From positions 1 to 5,032 of the forward strand of contig CAILMA010000691.1 in assembly GCA_903835145.1 (NCBI GenBank): a DNA stretch of 5,032 bases, read 5' to 3'. Positions within the stretch are counted from its first letter, which is position 1. Each line of letters starts with the position of its first letter. Origin of the DNA: an uncultured Bacteroidota bacterium (lineage in GTDB: Bacteria > Bacteroidota > Bacteroidia > Chitinophagales > Chitinophagaceae). Both the position numbers and the translations under genes were made by a program. The notes below the pieces were generated by a model. That model was not told the origin of the DNA. It did not search any database and saw only the letters and a list, made by a program, of their open reading frames with translations. This document shows, piece after piece, positions 1-4,589 of this stretch.

Positions 1-1
1 A

Positions 2-313
2 GAACTTGCGGAATATTTGACTACCAAAGTCTGTTTGTATGATGCACAGCCCTTGTTCAGCACCAACCGCGGAATTAGACACGCATTTAGTGCCAACACA
101 CTCACACAACACTTCCATTACTTGTATAAGCGTGCAGGTATAAGCTCTGGCTCATCACATTCGGGACGCAAGACATTTATCACCAGCCTCGCCAGTCAAG
201 GCATCTCAGTTTTTGTGTTGGCAAGTTTGGCAGGTCATCGCTCAATCAGCACCACACAGCGTTATGTATCCGTCAATGACGAGATGAAGCGCCGTGCAGT
301 TGAGCTGGTATGA
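2..313 (+). CDS. Tyrosine recombinase/integrase, C-terminal part (5' end outside window)
   Basis: This is the catalytic C-terminal end of a tyrosine site-specific recombinase, an enzyme that cuts and rejoins DNA at attachment sites through a 3'-phosphotyrosine link. The frame is open from base 2 and enters from the left edge, so the first catalytic Arg and the N-terminal DNA-binding domain are not visible. Visible signature positions are the box II HxxR (His-Ser-Gly-Arg, His codon at 158, Arg at 167) in SSHSGRKTF, the second His in LAGHRSIS (codon at 236), and the nucleophilic Tyr in TTQRYV (codon at 263). Spacing between these and a tail of about 15 residues after Tyr fit the phage/ICE integrase family. 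The TTG at 17 is not the real start because the frame continues upstream. The stop is TGA at 311-313. Its neighbour on the right is the A+T-rich three-gene block, which suggests that the gene belongs to an integrated element. Family assignment is firm; the target site is unknown. Confidence 0.9.
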   Translation, partial: ELAEYLTTKVCLYDAQPLFSTNRGIRHAFSANTLTQHFHYLYKRAGISSGSSHSGRKTFITSLASQGISVFVLASLAGHRSISTTQRYVSVNDEMKRRAVELV

Positions 314-320
314 CATACCA
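306..320. repeat. 15-bp palindrome over the integrase stop codon
   Basis: TGGTATGACATACCA is a perfect palindrome with 7-bp arms around a central A (313), and it overlaps the integrase TGA stop. As RNA it could form a 5-bp stem with a 5-base loop. It sits 12 bases before a second palindrome (333-350). It could be a 3'-end hairpin or a protein-binding site; the sequence does not decide. Confidence 0.5.
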
Positions 321-327
321 AGTTATT

Positions 328-355
328 TGTGATGTCCTTTTAAAAGGACACCACA
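328..355. repeat. Left copy of the bracketing palindrome, extended dyad
   Basis: The core TGTCCTTTTAAAAGGACA (333-350) is a perfect 18-bp palindrome. Outside it, TGTG (328-331) pairs with CACA (352-355) across one A/C mismatch, so a hairpin with a 7-bp inner stem, a TTAA loop and a 4-bp outer stem is possible. It lies between the convergent integrase (+) and AAA+ ATPase (-) genes. A run of mainly T (357-365) follows on the + strand, so it may act as a weak transcription terminator. A near copy is at 2930-2947, 16 of 18 core bases identical, with both differences at the two centre positions. Confidence 0.75.
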
Positions 356-363
356 CTTTTCTT

Positions 364-1017
364 TTAACTTGACGATTTCTCCACGCCAATTTCAATCATC
401 GCATTGAGAATATCTCTGGCTGAGCCATCACAAGAACTTATAACTGGTTCTAAGGCAGCGTCTGGCAATCTCAAACCAAATTGTTTTAACACTTTATGAC
501 AAGCAGGTAGCCAGTCTCCAGCACTTGCAGCATTCATCTCTATAAGATGGCTTCTGTTGATAACACCTTTGTCTATATTTCCAATATAGTTAGTCGTCAT
601 AATCCAAATCACGTCCTTGCGATTCATTAGTGCCTTTAGATGCAATTGAGTACCATCTGTCAAGTTATCAACCTCGTCTAATACGATGTAGTGAAATCCA
701 GTTCTGTTGAACGAAACAGTTTGTGTTTTTGCTTCCAGTTTGTCCAAAAGTAATGACCCATTTCCTCCTTTTTTACAATAATTAAATTCCCAATTAGCAT
801 CTTCACCTATTTTCGCTTTTTCCATCAAATCAGGAATTAATCTTGCTAATGCAGTTTTTCCAGTTCCCCAAACTCCATAAATTAGTATTCCAACCTTATT
901 GAATGCAGGAAATGGATATCTTCCGCTTATGATGTTTTCTAACTTGGACTTTGATTTTTCATCGCTAAAGACAATATCGTTCAACACACGTGGTTCGTTC
1001 AATTCAATTTTTTCCAT
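364..1017 (-). CDS. Small AAA+ ATPase, clamp-loader (RFC/DnaX)-like
   Basis: A 217-residue P-loop ATPase of the AAA+ class. Motifs in order: Walker A GVWGTGKT (residues 48-55), Walker B IVLDEVDN (111-118, Asp114-Glu115), sensor 1 TTN (141-143), a probable arginine finger in VINRSHLIEM (Arg155) and sensor 2 GSARDILN (Arg201). The spacing and the GSARD-type sensor 2 resemble replication factor C small subunits and other clamp-loader-like ATPases. At 217 residues, however, it has only the AAA+ core and lid, with no room for the C-terminal collar of a clamp loader. It may remodel or load a protein on DNA during element replication or maintenance; this is inference. The ATG at 1017 is chosen because AAGGAG lies 6 bases upstream. 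A longer frame opening at 1095 would overlap the preceding gene and lacks that support. It is the second gene after the 284-residue protein, separated by 55 bases with a hairpin. Also possible: a transposition, partition or defence ATPase. Confidence 0.85.
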   Translation of the reverse strand: MEKIELNEPRVLNDIVFSDEKSKSKLENIISGRYPFPAFNKVGILIYGVWGTGKTALARLIPDLMEKAKIGEDANWEFNYCKKGGNGSLLLDKLEAKTQTVSFNRTGFHYIVLDEVDNLTDGTQLHLKALMNRKDVIWIMTTNYIGNIDKGVINRSHLIEMNAASAGDWLPACHKVLKQFGLRLPDAALEPVISSCDGSARDILNAMIEIGVEKSSS

Positions 1018-1023
1018 TTTTTT

Positions 1024-1029
1024 CTCCTT
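1024..1029 (-). promoter_or_regulatory. Ribosome binding site that sets the ATPase start
   Basis: On the - strand AAGGAG is followed by six A residues and then ATG at 1017. This near-perfect Shine-Dalgarno sequence fixes the start and rules out the longer reading that begins at 1095. Confidence 0.8.
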
Positions 1030-1040
1030 TTGTGAAATTA

Positions 1041-1064
1041 GGGTCAAGCCATTTGACTTGACCC
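1041..1064 (-). promoter_or_regulatory. Intercistronic hairpin between the two - strand genes
   Basis: GGGTCAAG (1041-1048) and CTTGACCC (1057-1064) form a perfect 8-bp inverted repeat with an 8-base loop. In the - strand transcript the hairpin starts 8 bases after the stop of the upstream gene and ends before the ATPase Shine-Dalgarno. No T-run follows (the next bases are TAATTTC), so it is a poor intrinsic terminator. An mRNA-processing or stability hairpin, an attenuator that lowers ATPase expression, or an operator are all possible. Confidence 0.6.
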
Positions 1065-1072
1065 ATAACTTT

Positions 1073-1927
1073 TTAAGCACCAATTGCGTTGTCAATAGCC
1101 TGAGTTTTTGACACTCGCTTTTTTGTCACTTCTGCCTCTTTCGCCTTATCCTTACCCATTTTTTGCTGAGTATTGTAATAAGCGGTCAACGTTGCATTTA
1201 CTGCAGTATTGCTTTGTAAGACGCAATTGACACTAAAAGAGCCATCTGACTCGTACGTCAGCACTGCTGCAAATCGCTCACCAACAGCGTCAGCATTGAT
1301 TTGGTTAATTAGCTTTTCACTTTTGAAGGCTGCAACTGATACATCGCACACTGCCTCCCCAGCCCGTTGAGCTCGCTGTTTTGGTGTAATGAAGCCTTCT
1401 GGTCTTCCCAGAGATATTTCTTGCACGCCTCCATATTCAGCAATCTTGCTGGGAATATCGCTGCCTGCAAAATTCATCTTGACCAGAAATTTGAGTACCG
1501 TGTTGTAGGTAGACAAACGACGTCTGTCCCTATTGCCAAATATTGCTCTAATGACTTTTGTGGTCAATGGCTTATCAACATAGGCAGCCATATCGTGCAA
1601 CATAAGGTAATCGTTTAAACCTTGTTTTTTATACTTCAGATTGCTATCACTGCTATTCACCAAATCCTTGTACAGGGCATAAGCCTTTTGCAACAAGCCG
1701 TAGAGAATTGCATTTGACTCCGTAAATATTCCTTTCTCCCAAACACTTACTTCTGTCGCGATTTGCTCAATACGCTTCATGACTTCAATGGCTTGTGTCA
1801 TAGAAACTGGTTTTACTTCATTTGATACTTTAGTATCCATAACTACTCCTTTTGCTGATTTAACAGCTAATTGTTGAACTGCTGCTTTAGTAGCACTGAT
1901 AGAACACTCCATTACTTGATTTCTCAT
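1073..1927 (-). CDS. Uncharacterised 284-residue basic protein of the accessory block
   Basis: I do not recognise this family. The product is soluble-looking, with no signal peptide or membrane segment. Residues 1-40 are low in complexity (Ala, Val, Lys, Ser). Residues 43-115 look helical (TQAIEVMKRIEQIATEV and the following stretch). Residues 129-150 contain a strongly basic segment, GNRDRRRLSTYNTVLKFL, that could contact nucleic acid. Residues 220-250 look beta-strand-like, and the C-terminal 30 residues are rich in Lys/Glu (KDKAKEAEVTKKR). A DNA-binding, replication-accessory or partner-of-ATPase role is inference from charge and context. The start at 1927 is chosen for AAGGAG 6 bases upstream; the ATG at 1954 has no such site. 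A second in-frame ATG at 1840 also has its own AAGGAG, so a 255-residue form may be made. It is the first gene of a probable operon with the AAA+ ATPase and diverges from the Trp-rich gene. Confidence 0.8.
   Translation of the reverse strand: MRNQVMECSISATKAAVQQLAVKSAKGVVMDTKVSNEVKPVSMTQAIEVMKRIEQIATEVSVWEKGIFTESNAILYGLLQKAYALYKDLVNSSDSNLKYKKQGLNDYLMLHDMAAYVDKPLTTKVIRAIFGNRDRRRLSTYNTVLKFLVKMNFAGSDIPSKIAEYGGVQEISLGRPEGFITPKQRAQRAGEAVCDVSVAAFKSEKLINQINADAVGERFAAVLTYESDGSFSVNCVLQSNTAVNATLTAYYNTQQKMGKDKAKEAEVTKKRVSKTQAIDNAIGA
1846..1851 (-). promoter_or_regulatory. Internal ribosome binding site with a second in-frame start
   Basis: Inside the 284-residue gene the - strand reads AAGGAG-TAGTT-ATG, the ATG being at 1840-1838 (Met30). 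This site is as strong as the one serving the first ATG. It could yield a 255-residue form starting MDTKVSNEV, or it could be the only real start, making residues 1-29 untranslated leader. Confidence 0.5.
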
Positions 1928-1933
1928 CGCTAA

Positions 1934-1939
1934 CTCCTT
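1934..1939 (-). promoter_or_regulatory. Ribosome binding site for the 284-residue gene
   Basis: On the - strand AAGGAG lies 6 bases before the ATG at 1927-1925. It supports this ATG over the upstream one at 1954, which has no purine-rich site before it. Confidence 0.7.
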
Positions 1940-1946
1940 AGTTTTA

Positions 1947-1972
1947 ATAGACACGCATGATTGCTTGTCTAT
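1947..1972. promoter_or_regulatory. Inverted repeat in the divergent control region (candidate operator)
   Basis: ATAGACA (1947-1953) and TGTCTAT (1966-1972) form a perfect 7-bp inverted repeat with a 12-base spacer. It lies just upstream of the 284-residue gene in the A+T-rich gap shared with the Trp-rich gene. Half-sites about 19 bases centre to centre (nearly two helical turns) suit a dimeric regulator. No regulator gene is recognised in the window. The match could be chance. Confidence 0.45.
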
Positions 1973-1990
1973 GTGTATATTTTATTTTCG

Positions 1991-2017
1991 TTATCAATTA
2001 TCATGCTATTTTATAAT
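1991..2017 (+). promoter_or_regulatory. Probable sigma-70-type promoter of the Trp-rich gene
   Basis: A perfect -10 hexamer TATAAT (2012-2017) lies 27 bases before the ATG of the + strand gene. The upstream -35 is weak (TTATCA, 1991-1996, spacing 15). Two tandem heptamers, TTATCAA and TTATCAT (1991-2004), overlap that -35 area and may be regulator half-sites. On the opposite strand several TATA-like hexamers occur in the same region, but no convincing -35/-10 pair could be chosen for the divergent operon. Confidence 0.5.
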
Positions 2018-2044
2018 TTCAAATGCTAACAGCAAGGATTACAT

Positions 2045-2929
2045 ATGTCTGAACAAGAGCTAGATGTTTTAATTAAAGGAATGCCTCGTCTAAGGTATAG
2101 GAATAGCCAAGTGCTCCTTGAAGATGCAAAACGAAACTCAAGGTATTGGTGGTGGGCTTATTTAAGACTCAGCCCAGAATATTGGTGGACTTGTACGAAA
2201 TTGGGTAGGGTTGACGACAAACGCTTGCGAAATATGTACTGGGATTTTGGTAATATTTTTGAACAATCATTTGAAGATTGGTGGAAAAATCGCGGTGTGC
2301 GTCTATTTGGAGAAGAAATTGCACTCCCTGAAGTTAGATTGATAGACAAACGCAACCCACGATTCTCACGTGGAAATATTGATTATTTGGTTGTTGAAAT
2401 TCCTCTCAACTTAACTGAAAGAACCATCAAAAAACAAGTGATTACACTTGTTAAATCAGCAGAAGGTAGGCAAATTGAACGCATATCAACTGCACCAAGA
2501 CCACTTGCAAAACTAAAGGGGATTCGCAAAGATGTTCTTGAAATTGCCTACCAATCTTATCAATTACATTATGAAAGCAGAATATATAAGTCTGATGGCT
2601 TTGCTATTGGTGAACCAGAAGGAACCAAAAGCCTTTATCAAATTGGCAAGGAACTAAGGCTTGTTAAAACTTGTATGCCCGTAGTTGGTGACTCTACAGA
2701 AAAGGCAAGACAGAGGGTAAACGGAATGAAAGTCGCGGTTTCGCGAATGCTTAAGCGTGCTGATAATTTGTCTCAAAATGCTTGTGTTGGTGTCTTCCCT
2801 TGCGTACAAAAAATTGAAGAGCCAATTGCTTGGTCAAAACGCAATATAGAAAACATACAAAAGGCAATATCCAACAAGCAATTTCGACCATTGTTTAATG
2901 ACGAAGATACCTTAAGCATTATCTTGTAA
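2045..2929 (+). CDS. Uncharacterised Trp-rich 294-residue protein of the accessory block
   Basis: I cannot name this family. The N-terminal third is rich in tryptophan: three in a row at residues 35-37 (RYWWWAYLRLSPEYWW to residue 48), then Trp66 and Trp79-80 in IFEQSFEDWWKNRGVRLFGE. This suggests a compact conserved domain. A second block, LYQIGKELRLVKTCMP (198-212) followed by NGMKVAVSRMLKRADNL (226-242), looks like consecutive basic helices and might bind DNA. No signal peptide, membrane segment or nuclease motif is seen. The start at 2045 is supported by AAGGA (2034-2038) 6 bases upstream and a TATAAT box. The stop TAA (2927-2929) abuts a palindrome. It diverges from the 284-residue protein/ATPase operon and shares its A+T-rich composition, so the three genes probably travel together. 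A regulatory or element-maintenance role is inference only. Confidence 0.8.
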   Translation: MSEQELDVLIKGMPRLRYRNSQVLLEDAKRNSRYWWWAYLRLSPEYWWTCTKLGRVDDKRLRNMYWDFGNIFEQSFEDWWKNRGVRLFGEEIALPEVRLIDKRNPRFSRGNIDYLVVEIPLNLTERTIKKQVITLVKSAEGRQIERISTAPRPLAKLKGIRKDVLEIAYQSYQLHYESRIYKSDGFAIGEPEGTKSLYQIGKELRLVKTCMPVVGDSTEKARQRVNGMKVAVSRMLKRADNLSQNACVGVFPCVQKIEEPIAWSKRNIENIQKAISNKQFRPLFNDEDTLSIIL

Positions 2930-2953
2930 TGTCCTTTCTAAAGGACATTCACA
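2925..2953. repeat. Right copy of the bracketing palindrome, extended dyad
   Basis: The core TGTCCTTTCTAAAGGACA (2930-2947) has 8-bp arms around CT and begins directly after the TAA of the Trp-rich gene. AA/TT pairs extend the stem, and TGT (2925-2927) pairs with ACA (2951-2953) past one bulged base. It matches the copy at 333-350 at 16 of 18 core positions, differing only in the centre. Like the left copy it sits at a convergent junction, here between the Trp-rich gene and the porin. Confidence 0.75.
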
Positions 2954-2970
2954 TTATTCAGTAAGGCATT

Positions 2971-3007
2971 AAAAAACCCCGCCGCTCTTGCGAGCAGAGG
3001 GGTTTTT
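2971..3007. terminator. Bidirectional rho-independent terminator
   Basis: AAAAACCCC (2972-2980) pairs with GGGGTTTTT (2999-3007). An inner GCTC/GAGC stem (2984-2987 with 2992-2995) closes a TTGC loop. On the - strand the hairpin ends in a run of six T and lies 43 bases after the porin stop, so it is the porin terminator. On the + strand the T-run also allows termination after the Trp-rich gene. Confidence 0.9.
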
Positions 3008-3049
3008 AACTTTTTAAAATTCTAAACTGACTTTATGTCAGCTGTTGAA

Positions 3050-4297
3050 TTAGAAAGTGTGACGAACACCAGCAAAGTAAGCGTTCACAGTTGCTGCTGT
3101 AGTGTCTGTACCTAAGCCTGAGTAGACAGGAGACTGCGCCATCGCACCTTCGTTCTTGCCGTTTAAGATTGCGCCATACACTGAAGTGCGTGGTGACAAT
3201 TTGTAAACTGCGTTGAATGAAGTCTGTGTGAACTTGTTTGTTGAATTGGTATCGTCTTTCAACACACCGTAAGCAGCGTTCAATGTCAAAGCTGGGCTCA
3301 TGGTGTAGAACACGCCAGCACCAGTTGATGTTGTTCCAGTTGCACCAGGAACTGCAGCAGCACCAGAGAGCTTCATCTTGTTGTTAGACAAAGCTACTTT
3401 CCATTGACCCATTGTGTAAGAAGCACCAATCAAGTCCTCAGACCAAGCTTTGGTACCTGCATAGTCGTTTTTGTAGGTGTTGGCCAAACGAACTGCCAAG
3501 CCATTGTCGTCGTAACGAATCGCCCAAGCTGCACCGTTGTTTGCACTGCCTGCATCGTTGTAGGACATCTTAGGAATACCGAATTGGTATGTACCGCTGA
3601 AGCCAGAGATGGTGGGTGTTGTCAAAGCAAAACCACCCATGTAGGCGTATGTTGTACCAGCATTGGTTGGGTTGATGGCTGGATTGGCTGCTGTAGTAGT
3701 TGCAGAAGCTGCGCCCAAATAGTTGGTCAATGCTGCAGGAGTTGTAACACCGTTGACTTTGGAAGTCATTGAGCCAGAAGAGAGGGTATTTGACTGCATT
3801 GCCGTCAAGTTACCAAAACCGCCAGATGAACCAGTCGATGTGTTGACTTCACTTTGAGCCAACCACCATGCATCGGCTTGACGACCAACAGTCAATGAAC
3901 CAATGCCAGCCTGAGTAAACATGAGGTATGCGCCACGGTTGAAGAATCCAGGTGCATCAGCACCAGTAGTCACGTTGCCCTGAGTAGCGGCAGTGGTTAA
4001 TGATTGTGATGCAGAGTTTGATAAAGCAGTTGTTGCAGATGCAGCATTGCCAGTCATCAATGTGATTTCTGAACGCAAGTCAAATGAAGCGCTCAAACCA
4101 CCGCCCATGTCTTCCTTAGAAGTGATACCCCAGTATGAAGAAGAGTTGAGGTTTGATTTTGTGAAAGTGGCTGATTTTCCACCTTGTGAAGTATTGGCCA
4201 AAGTTTGGTCCAAATTACCATAAATGGTCATTGAAGATTGAGCAAAAGAAGTGCCCAAAGCTGCTAACGATGCCAAAGCAACGAGTGTTTTTTTCAT
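3050..4297 (-). CDS. Gram-negative trimeric porin (Burkholderiales Omp32/OpcP-like)
   Basis: A 415-residue outer-membrane general porin forming a water-filled channel for small hydrophilic solutes. The signal peptide MKKTLVALASLAALGTSFA (1-19) has a charged start, a hydrophobic core and an SFA cleavage site, so the mature protein should begin QSSMTIYGNLD, the usual first beta-strand of this family. Further typical stretches are WGITSKEDMGGGLSASFDLRSE (residues 56-77) and FNRGAYLMFTQAGIGSLTVGRQ (119-140). The protein ends in FAGVRHTF, the C-terminal aromatic signal read by the BAM assembly machinery. Length is slightly above the usual 330-390 residues; Ala/Thr/Ser/Gly-rich inserts around residues 84-112 and 155-215 look like long surface loops. 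The start at 4297 is chosen for GGAG 9 bases upstream and the position of the signal peptide. A TTG at 4312 in frame would overlap that site. Specificity cannot be told. It is a single-gene unit ending at the 2971-3007 terminator. Confidence 0.93.
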   Translation of the reverse strand: MKKTLVALASLAALGTSFAQSSMTIYGNLDQTLANTSQGGKSATFTKSNLNSSSYWGITSKEDMGGGLSASFDLRSEITLMTGNAASATTALSNSASQSLTTAATQGNVTTGADAPGFFNRGAYLMFTQAGIGSLTVGRQADAWWLAQSEVNTSTGSSGGFGNLTAMQSNTLSSGSMTSKVNGVTTPAALTNYLGAASATTTAANPAINPTNAGTTYAYMGGFALTTPTISGFSGTYQFGIPKMSYNDAGSANNGAAWAIRYDDNGLAVRLANTYKNDYAGTKAWSEDLIGASYTMGQWKVALSNNKMKLSGAAAVPGATGTTSTGAGVFYTMSPALTLNAAYGVLKDDTNSTNKFTQTSFNAVYKLSPRTSVYGAILNGKNEGAMAQSPVYSGLGTDTTAATVNAYFAGVRHTF

Positions 4298-4306
4298 GTC
4301 AAGGTT

Positions 4307-4310
4307 CTCC
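4307..4310 (-). promoter_or_regulatory. Porin ribosome binding site
   Basis: GGAG on the - strand lies 9 bases before the ATG at 4297. Together with the signal peptide beginning at that Met, it fixes the start and excludes the in-frame TTG at 4312. Confidence 0.65.
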
Positions 4311-4317
4311 AAGGTTT

Positions 4318-4345
4318 ATTAAAGAGCTGTAAGCGACTTTTTCAA
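4318..4345 (-). promoter_or_regulatory. Candidate sigma-70 promoter of the porin
   Basis: On the - strand TTGAAA (4345-4340), a 16-base spacer and TTTAAT (4323-4318) each match the consensus hexamers at 5 of 6 positions. It would start transcription near 4311 and give a very short leader of about 14 bases, with the ribosome site at its very beginning. That is unusual for a porin, so an additional upstream promoter is possible. Confidence 0.35.
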
Positions 4346-4432
4346 ACAAAATGTCATCGTCCGAAGCCTCAGCCAACCCCCTTTATTGGGAAGTTGTCGT
4401 TATTGAACCAGACTCAGAGCGAGCGCGCAAAG

Positions 4433-4449
4433 CTTTTCGAGGCGAAAAG
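4433..4449. repeat. Hairpin-forming dyad in the porin/coq7 intergenic region
   Basis: CTTTTCG and CGAAAAG form a perfect 7-bp inverted repeat around AGG. It lies in the 292-base gap between the divergent porin and coq7 genes, about 136 bases upstream of the porin start and 140 upstream of coq7. It may be a regulator site or a hairpin in a long 5' leader. Confidence 0.45.
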
Positions 4450-4479
4450 GGTTATTGCGTTGGCATCAGACAACACTTT

Positions 4480-4515
4480 GTGCCATTTGGCACCCAAAAG
4501 ACGACCACGGGTGCC
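4480..4515. repeat. Overlapping, mutually exclusive dyads in the porin/coq7 intergenic region
   Basis: GTGCC (4480-4484) pairs with GGCAC (4489-4493) across ATTT. The same GGCAC is part of GGCACCC (4489-4495), which pairs perfectly with GGGTGCC (4509-4515) across 13 bases. The middle segment can therefore pair left or right but not both. Either a set of repeated operator half-sites or an RNA switch-like arrangement would look like this. A TATAAG hexamer (4520-4525) follows on the + strand and could be a -10 box for coq7, though no good -35 is found. Confidence 0.45.
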
Positions 4516-4589
4516 TGTGTATAAGTTAATCTACTAATAGTAAAAACCCTAGGTTGCGCTCAATGCGTTTGACCCCAGTATTGCCATTT

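Noticed and set aside
899..1618. + strand frames at 899-1111 and 1367-1618, and a - strand frame at 2158-2355
   Set aside because: They are antisense shadows of the ATPase, the 284-residue gene and the Trp-rich gene, which have good ribosome sites and coherent proteins.
333..2947. Terminal inverted repeats of an insertion sequence
   Set aside because: No DDE or HUH transposase lies between the two copies, the repeats are self-palindromic rather than asymmetric ends, and no flanking target duplication was seen.
328..2953. Integron attC sites at the two bracketing palindromes
   Set aside because: No GTTRRRY/RYYYAAC core sites and no R''/L'' structure are seen. The palindromes are short and perfectly symmetric, unlike attC.
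3404..3772. Cys-rich 122-codon + strand frame (and another at 3993-4223) opposite the porin
   Set aside because: The Cys/Val-rich composition is what antisense of Ala/Thr/Asn-rich porin codons gives. No ribosome site or promoter is seen.
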